DNA of 8,393 nt from DASXBA01 sp046729895 (GTDB lineage: Bacteria; Actinomycetota; Thermoleophilia; Solirubrobacterales; Thermoleophilaceae), in the NCBI GenBank assembly GCA_046729895.1, contig JBKPHP010000039.1, positions 1-8,393 on the forward strand, read 5' to 3'. Position 1 is the first letter of the stretch. The number at the start of each line of letters is the position of its first letter. Below the pieces are notes generated by a model. That model saw nothing but the letters and a program-made list of their open reading frames with translations. It searched no databases and was not told where the DNA came from. The position numbers and the translations under genes are program-made. Of this stretch, positions 5,278-8,393 are shown piece by piece.

Positions 5278-6360
5278 GTGCGGCCCGTCCACTTCCTCGG
5301 CATCTTCATCCCGGCCGCTGTCGCCCTCGAGCTCGCGCACGCGTCGCCCGCTCTCGTGTTCTCGGCGGCGGCCGTCGGAGTTATCCCCTGCGCGGCCGTC
5401 ATGGGCGAGTCGACGGAGCAGCTGGCCGCTCGCACCGGCCCGGGCATCGGTGGCCTGTTGAACGTCACCTTCGGGAATGCCCCCGAGCTGATCATCGCGT
5501 TCTTCGCGCTCCTCGAGGGGCTCCAAGAGGTCGTGAAGGCCTCGATCGTCGGGTCGGTCGTCGGCAACGTCCTGCTGGTGCTCGGCGCGGCGATGCTCGT
5601 GGGCGGTCTGCCTCGCGAGAAGCAGACCTTCAGCCGGACCGCGGCGAACGCGCAATCGGCGATGCTGCTGCTGGCGCTTGGCGCGCTGATCTTCCCCGCG
5701 ATCTTCCAGCTGATTCACGGCGGCGGCCTGCCCTCCGTCGGCGAACAGCGCGTGGACTTCGGCTCTGACCTCGACAAGCTCTCCTTCGGTGTCGCGGTCG
5801 TGCTGCTGGCCAGCTACGCGGCCGGCCTGTTCTTCTCGCTGAGGACGCACCGCGCCGTCTTCAACCCCTACGAAGAGGAGGAGGGAGAGGACCACGGGGC
5901 CTGGCCCATGCGCCGCTCGCTGGCGACGCTGGCCGTGGCTGCCGTGGCCGTGGGCGTGATGAGCGAGATCCTGGTCGGCTCCATCGAGGACGCCTCCAGG
6001 GACATCGGCCTGTCGCAGTTCTTCGTCGGCGTTTTCGTCGTGGCCATCGTCGGCAACGCCGCCGAGCACTGGGTCGCGGTTCTCGTCGCGGCCAAGAACA
6101 AGATGGACCTGGCGGTGAACATCGCCATCGGCTCGAGCGCTCAGATAGCGCTCTTCGTGGCTCCGCTCCTCGTCCTGGTCTCCTTCGTGGTGGGTCCCGA
6201 TCCGATGGCCCTGGTCTTCAACGGCTACGAGCTGGTCGCCCTCCTGTTCGCCGTGCTGATCGCGACTTTCGTGACCCAGGAGGGCGAGTCCAACTGGTTC
6301 GAGGGCATGCAGCTGCTCTCGCTCTACGCCGTCATCGGCCTCGTCTTCTACTTCGCCTGA
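5278..6360 (+). CDS. Calcium/proton antiporter of the Cax family
   Basis: A membrane protein of 360 residues that exports Ca2+ (or similar cations) in exchange for protons, of the CaCA superfamily. The two hallmark alpha-repeats are clear. Repeat 1 has GESTEQLA (43-50) and the core FGNAPELI (65-72, conserved E70). Repeat 2 has GNAAEHW (259-265, conserved E263) and later NIAIGSSAQI (281-290). These are the Cax versions and not the Na+/Ca2+ exchanger ones. About eleven hydrophobic helices are seen. The halves are divided by an acidic cytoplasmic stretch at 198-206 (YEEEEGEDH), as usual in Cax. GTG at 5278 is the start; its leader is almost absent. The gene converges with the TerC-family gene and overlaps it by 13 bp. 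Both move divalent cations, but opposite transcription argues against one operon. Confidence 0.95.
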   Translation: MRPVHFLGIFIPAAVALELAHASPALVFSAAAVGVIPCAAVMGESTEQLAARTGPGIGGLLNVTFGNAPELIIAFFALLEGLQEVVKASIVGSVVGNVLLVLGAAMLVGGLPREKQTFSRTAANAQSAMLLLALGALIFPAIFQLIHGGGLPSVGEQRVDFGSDLDKLSFGVAVVLLASYAAGLFFSLRTHRAVFNPYEEEEGEDHGAWPMRRSLATLAVAAVAVGVMSEILVGSIEDASRDIGLSQFFVGVFVVAIVGNAAEHWVAVLVAAKNKMDLAVNIAIGSSAQIALFVAPLLVLVSFVVGPDPMALVFNGYELVALLFAVLIATFVTQEGESNWFEGMQLLSLYAVIGLVFYFA

Positions 6361-7343
6361 CCGGCGGCCTCCGCCTGCTTCGCCCGCTGCATCCGCTCCA
6401 CTCGCTCCTGGCGGTGCCTCCCGGCCTCGGGATCGCGACGGTCGCCGATGAGGGAGGCGACGATGCCGATGGCGAAGGCACCCGCGACGACGCCGAGGCT
6501 CACGAGCGGCCCGATCTCCACGAGGTCTTCCATGAGCAGCTTGACCCCCACCAGGCCGAGGACGACCGCAATCGTCTCGTCGAGGTAGCGAAAGCGCGCG
6601 ATCAAGCTCTCCACGAGCACGAACAGCGCGCGCAGGCCGAGCAGGGCGAACACGTTCCCCATCCAGATCAGCAGCGGATCGCGGGTGATCGCGAACGCGG
6701 CCGGGATCGAGTCGATCGCGAAGGCGATGTCCGCGAAGACGATCGCGGCCAGGCAGAGGAAGAGCGGCGTCGTCCAGTGGCGGCCGCCGCGCCGAACGAA
6801 CCAGCGATCGCCATGGAACTCGCCCGTAACCGGATAGAAGCGTCTGACCAGCCGCACGATGAGGTTGCGATCCGGGTCGACGTTCTCCTCCACACCACGA
6901 AAGACCCGGACGGCGAGCACCAGCAGTCCGATACCCAGCAGGTAGATCACGAAGTGGAACTGCTGGATAAGCGCTATGCCGGCGAGAATGAACACCGCAC
7001 GCAGAACGAGCGCGGCGACGATCCCCCAGAAGAGCAGCTGCGGTCGGCTCCGGTAGGGGACACCGAAGTAGGCGAACAGCAGCAGGAAGACGAACAGGTT
7101 GTCGAGCGAGAGCGAGCGCTCGATCAGGTAGACGGTCGTGTAGAGGACGGCGTCCTCGCCGTCCCGAAAGGCCACCATGACGAGCGCCGCAAGCAGGCTG
7201 AGCACCAGCCAGCCGATCGACCAGATCACCGCCTCGCGGAAGCTGGGTTCGGCGCCGCGCGCGAAGAAGTGCAGGTCGAGCCAGAGGAAGACCAGGAGCG
7301 CGACGCTCAGTCCCGCCCAGGGTGCGACGGAGTCGAGGAACAT
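6348..7343 (-). CDS. TerC-family integral membrane protein (probable Mn2+/metal exporter)
   Basis: A protein of 331 residues with about nine membrane helices. Members of the family (TerC, Alx and relatives) are linked to tellurite resistance, and several export Mn2+. Signature segments: ERSLSLDNLFVF (75-86, with E75, D81 and N82 in the membrane), DIAFAIDSIPAAFAITRDP (205-223, with D205 and D211) and GNVFALLGLRALF (229-241). The tail from 301 is basic, polar and soluble. At the second acidic site most family members, as I recall them, carry a Glu three residues before D205; here it is V202. The ATG at 7343 is chosen because it fits the shared promoter at 7354-7360. An in-frame GTG at 7352 would add three residues. 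No Mn2+ riboswitch can precede it, as only 25 bp separate it from the divergent reductase gene. Confidence 0.93.
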   Translation of the reverse strand: MFLDSVAPWAGLSVALLVFLWLDLHFFARGAEPSFREAVIWSIGWLVLSLLAALVMVAFRDGEDAVLYTTVYLIERSLSLDNLFVFLLLFAYFGVPYRSRPQLLFWGIVAALVLRAVFILAGIALIQQFHFVIYLLGIGLLVLAVRVFRGVEENVDPDRNLIVRLVRRFYPVTGEFHGDRWFVRRGGRHWTTPLFLCLAAIVFADIAFAIDSIPAAFAITRDPLLIWMGNVFALLGLRALFVLVESLIARFRYLDETIAVVLGLVGVKLLMEDLVEIGPLVSLGVVAGAFAIGIVASLIGDRRDPEAGRHRQERVERMQRAKQAEAAGQAK

Positions 7344-7353
7344 CGTCGGCACT

Positions 7354-7360
7354 TAGAGTG
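7354..7360. promoter_or_regulatory. Overlapping -10 elements of a divergent promoter
   Basis: On the plus strand TAGAGT (7354-7359) ends 9 nt before the reductase ATG at 7369. On the minus strand CACTCT (7360-7355) ends 11 nt before the TerC ATG at 7343. Predicted start sites near 7366 and 7348 are about 18 bp apart and both mRNAs would be nearly leaderless. CACTCT is a weak hexamer. A TTGGGG on the minus strand (7383-7378) lies in the -35 region, but its distance from CACTCT is off optimum. Confidence 0.4.
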
Positions 7361-7368
7361 ACAGGAGA

Positions 7369-8393
7369 ATGCCCACCCCAACCGCCATCGGCACCTGGAG
7401 CGGTGGTCGCTTCATGCGCTTCGGCGAGCCGCTCGACGACGAGCGACTCGAGAGCCTCCTGCGGCCGGGTGAGGGCATCCACACCGTCATGACAGCGGAC
7501 GTATACGGGCGCGGGGAGGCGGACGCTCTGCTCGGCCGGGCGCTGGCAGGCATCCCGCGTGACGACTACGTGCTCGTCGGAGCCGTCGGCCACGACTTCT
7601 ACGAGGGCGATCGGGGTGGGGCGGCCGGCTATCCGCGCTTCACCGACCCGAGCCTCCGGGGACCGGAGGCCTATGGCGACTACGTTCGGATGGCGGTCGA
7701 GCGAAGCCTCGAGCGCTGCCGAGCCTCCGCCTTCGACCTGCTGCTGCTGCACAACCCCGACCGCACCGGCTTCGAGCATCCGGCGGTCTGGGACGCCCTC
7801 CTCGCGGTGCGCGACGAGGGCCTGACGGGCGGCCTGGGTATCGCCCCCGGCCCCGCGAACGGCTTCACCCTGGACCTGATCGGCTGCTTCGAGCGCTACG
7901 GCGAGCTGATCGACTGGGCGATGCTGATCCTCGGGCCGCTCGAGCCGTGGCCCGGGGAGCTCGCCCTCGATGCCGCCGCCCGCCACGACGTGAAGGTGAT
8001 CACCAGGGTGGTCGACTACGGCGGCCTCTTCCATGACGACGTGCTGCCCGGCCACCGCTTCTCGGACGGCGACCACAGGCTCTTCCGTCCCGAGGGCTGG
8101 GTGGAGGCCGGACGCGAGCGGATGGACCGAATGCGCCCGCTGGCCGAGCGCCACGGCCTGACCATGCTCCAGCTCGCCTGCCACTGGAACCTCGCCCACG
8201 GTGCAGTGCGGTGCGTCGTCCCCACGTTGATCGAGGAGACCGATCACGCGAAGCCGATCGAGGAGAAGCGAGCCGAGCTGGCGTCGCTGCCCGCCAAGCC
8301 CACCCCCACGCCGAGCGAGGTGGACGAGGTCCGGGCGATCGGCGACAACACGGGCTGCATGGCCTTGAAGGGGGCGTCCCCCGAGCATTCGGA
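7369..8393 (+). CDS. Aldo/keto reductase-family protein with altered catalytic tetrad (runs off the right edge)
   Basis: At least 341 residues of a TIM-barrel protein of the aldo/keto reductase superfamily, which reduces carbonyls with NADPH. Recognisable parts are AIGTWSGGRF (strand 1), TADVYGRGEADALLGRAL (42-59), AFDLLLLHNPDR (121-132), LTGGLGIAPGPANGFTLDL (152-170), IDWAMLILGPLEPWPGEL (181-198), KVITRVVDYGGLF (209-221) and LACHWNLAHGAVRCVVPTLI (269-288). The tetrad is incomplete: Y46 and H128 are present, but the Asp five residues before the Tyr is M41 and the strand that normally ends in the catalytic Lys reads VLVGAVGHDF (68-77). It may bind cofactor without normal catalysis or use another chemistry. 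The ATG at 7369 is the first possible start, since an in-frame TAG lies at 7354. AGGAG is only 1 nt from it, too close for normal use. The C-terminus is missing. Confidence 0.9.
   Translation, partial: MPTPTAIGTWSGGRFMRFGEPLDDERLESLLRPGEGIHTVMTADVYGRGEADALLGRALAGIPRDDYVLVGAVGHDFYEGDRGGAAGYPRFTDPSLRGPEAYGDYVRMAVERSLERCRASAFDLLLLHNPDRTGFEHPAVWDALLAVRDEGLTGGLGIAPGPANGFTLDLIGCFERYGELIDWAMLILGPLEPWPGELALDAAARHDVKVITRVVDYGGLFHDDVLPGHRFSDGDHRLFRPEGWVEAGRERMDRMRPLAERHGLTMLQLACHWNLAHGAVRCVVPTLIEETDHAKPIEEKRAELASLPAKPTPTPSEVDEVRAIGDNTGCMALKGASPEHS

Noticed and set aside
6414..7361. Plus-strand open frame of 315 codons
   Set aside because: It is the antisense shadow of the TerC gene, full of Asp, Glu, Arg and His with no recognisable motif.
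7344..7368. Mn2+ (yybP-ykoY) riboswitch before the TerC gene
   Set aside because: Such riboswitches often precede these genes, but the 25-bp gap is far too short to hold one.
5149..8388. Minus-strand open frame of 1079 codons without a stop
   Set aside because: It runs antisense through the Cax and reductase genes and through TerC in another frame. Its translation is rich in Arg, Gly, His and Asp with no domain, as expected from GC-rich DNA lacking chance stops.
1..8393. Mobile element, defence system, toxin-antitoxin pair or biosynthetic cluster
   Set aside because: No transposase, integrase, nuclease, array-like repeats, tRNA or target-site duplications are seen; all recognisable genes are housekeeping-type enzymes, transporters and a regulator.

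Overview
The window is GC-rich DNA with GC-biased third codon positions, closely packed genes and several GTG starts. The gene families (PadR regulator, SRPBCC protein, LtrA, MCAD-type acyl-CoA dehydrogenase, TerC, Cax) and the small repeat-bearing membrane protein fit a high-GC actinobacterium. My recollection of similar small proteins points to the class Thermoleophilia (Solirubrobacterales or relatives), but this is an inference and not proven. I see no rRNA, tRNA, CRISPR array, insertion sequence or phage gene, so this reads as ordinary chromosome.

Positions 1-4179 hold five genes, all on the minus strand. In transcription order they are an acyl-CoA dehydrogenase (4179-2998), an LtrA membrane protein (2842-1706), a PadR regulator (1564-1127), an SRPBCC lipid-binding-fold protein coupled to it by a TGATG overlap (1127-672), and a 3-hydroxyacyl-CoA dehydrogenase (573 to beyond the left edge). 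The two outer genes are steps 1 and 3 of fatty acid beta-oxidation. The three between them have no obvious link to that pathway. The acyl-CoA dehydrogenase leader carries an 18-bp imperfect palindrome placed like a repressor operator.

Positions 4180-5277 hold small genes of unknown function. A possible 36-45 residue single-helix protein (minus) faces a 151-residue single-helix protein (plus) whose soluble tail contains the same ~34-residue module twice. A 103-residue acidic protein follows.

Positions 5278-7343 hold two membrane cation-transport genes that converge and overlap by 13 bp: a Cax-type Ca2+/H+ antiporter (plus) and a TerC-family protein (minus). TerC then diverges from an aldo/keto reductase (7369 to beyond the right edge) across only 25 bp. 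The reductase keeps the Tyr and His of the usual catalytic tetrad but has Met and Ala where Asp and Lys are expected.

Three plus-strand genes (4899, 5278, 7369) have a TANNNT-type -10 hexamer ending 9-10 nt before the start codon and no well-placed ribosome binding site, which suggests leaderless mRNAs. At 7354-7360 the hexamer can be read on both strands. The best leads are the altered reductase, the shared divergent promoter, the duplicated module and the acyl-CoA dehydrogenase operator.
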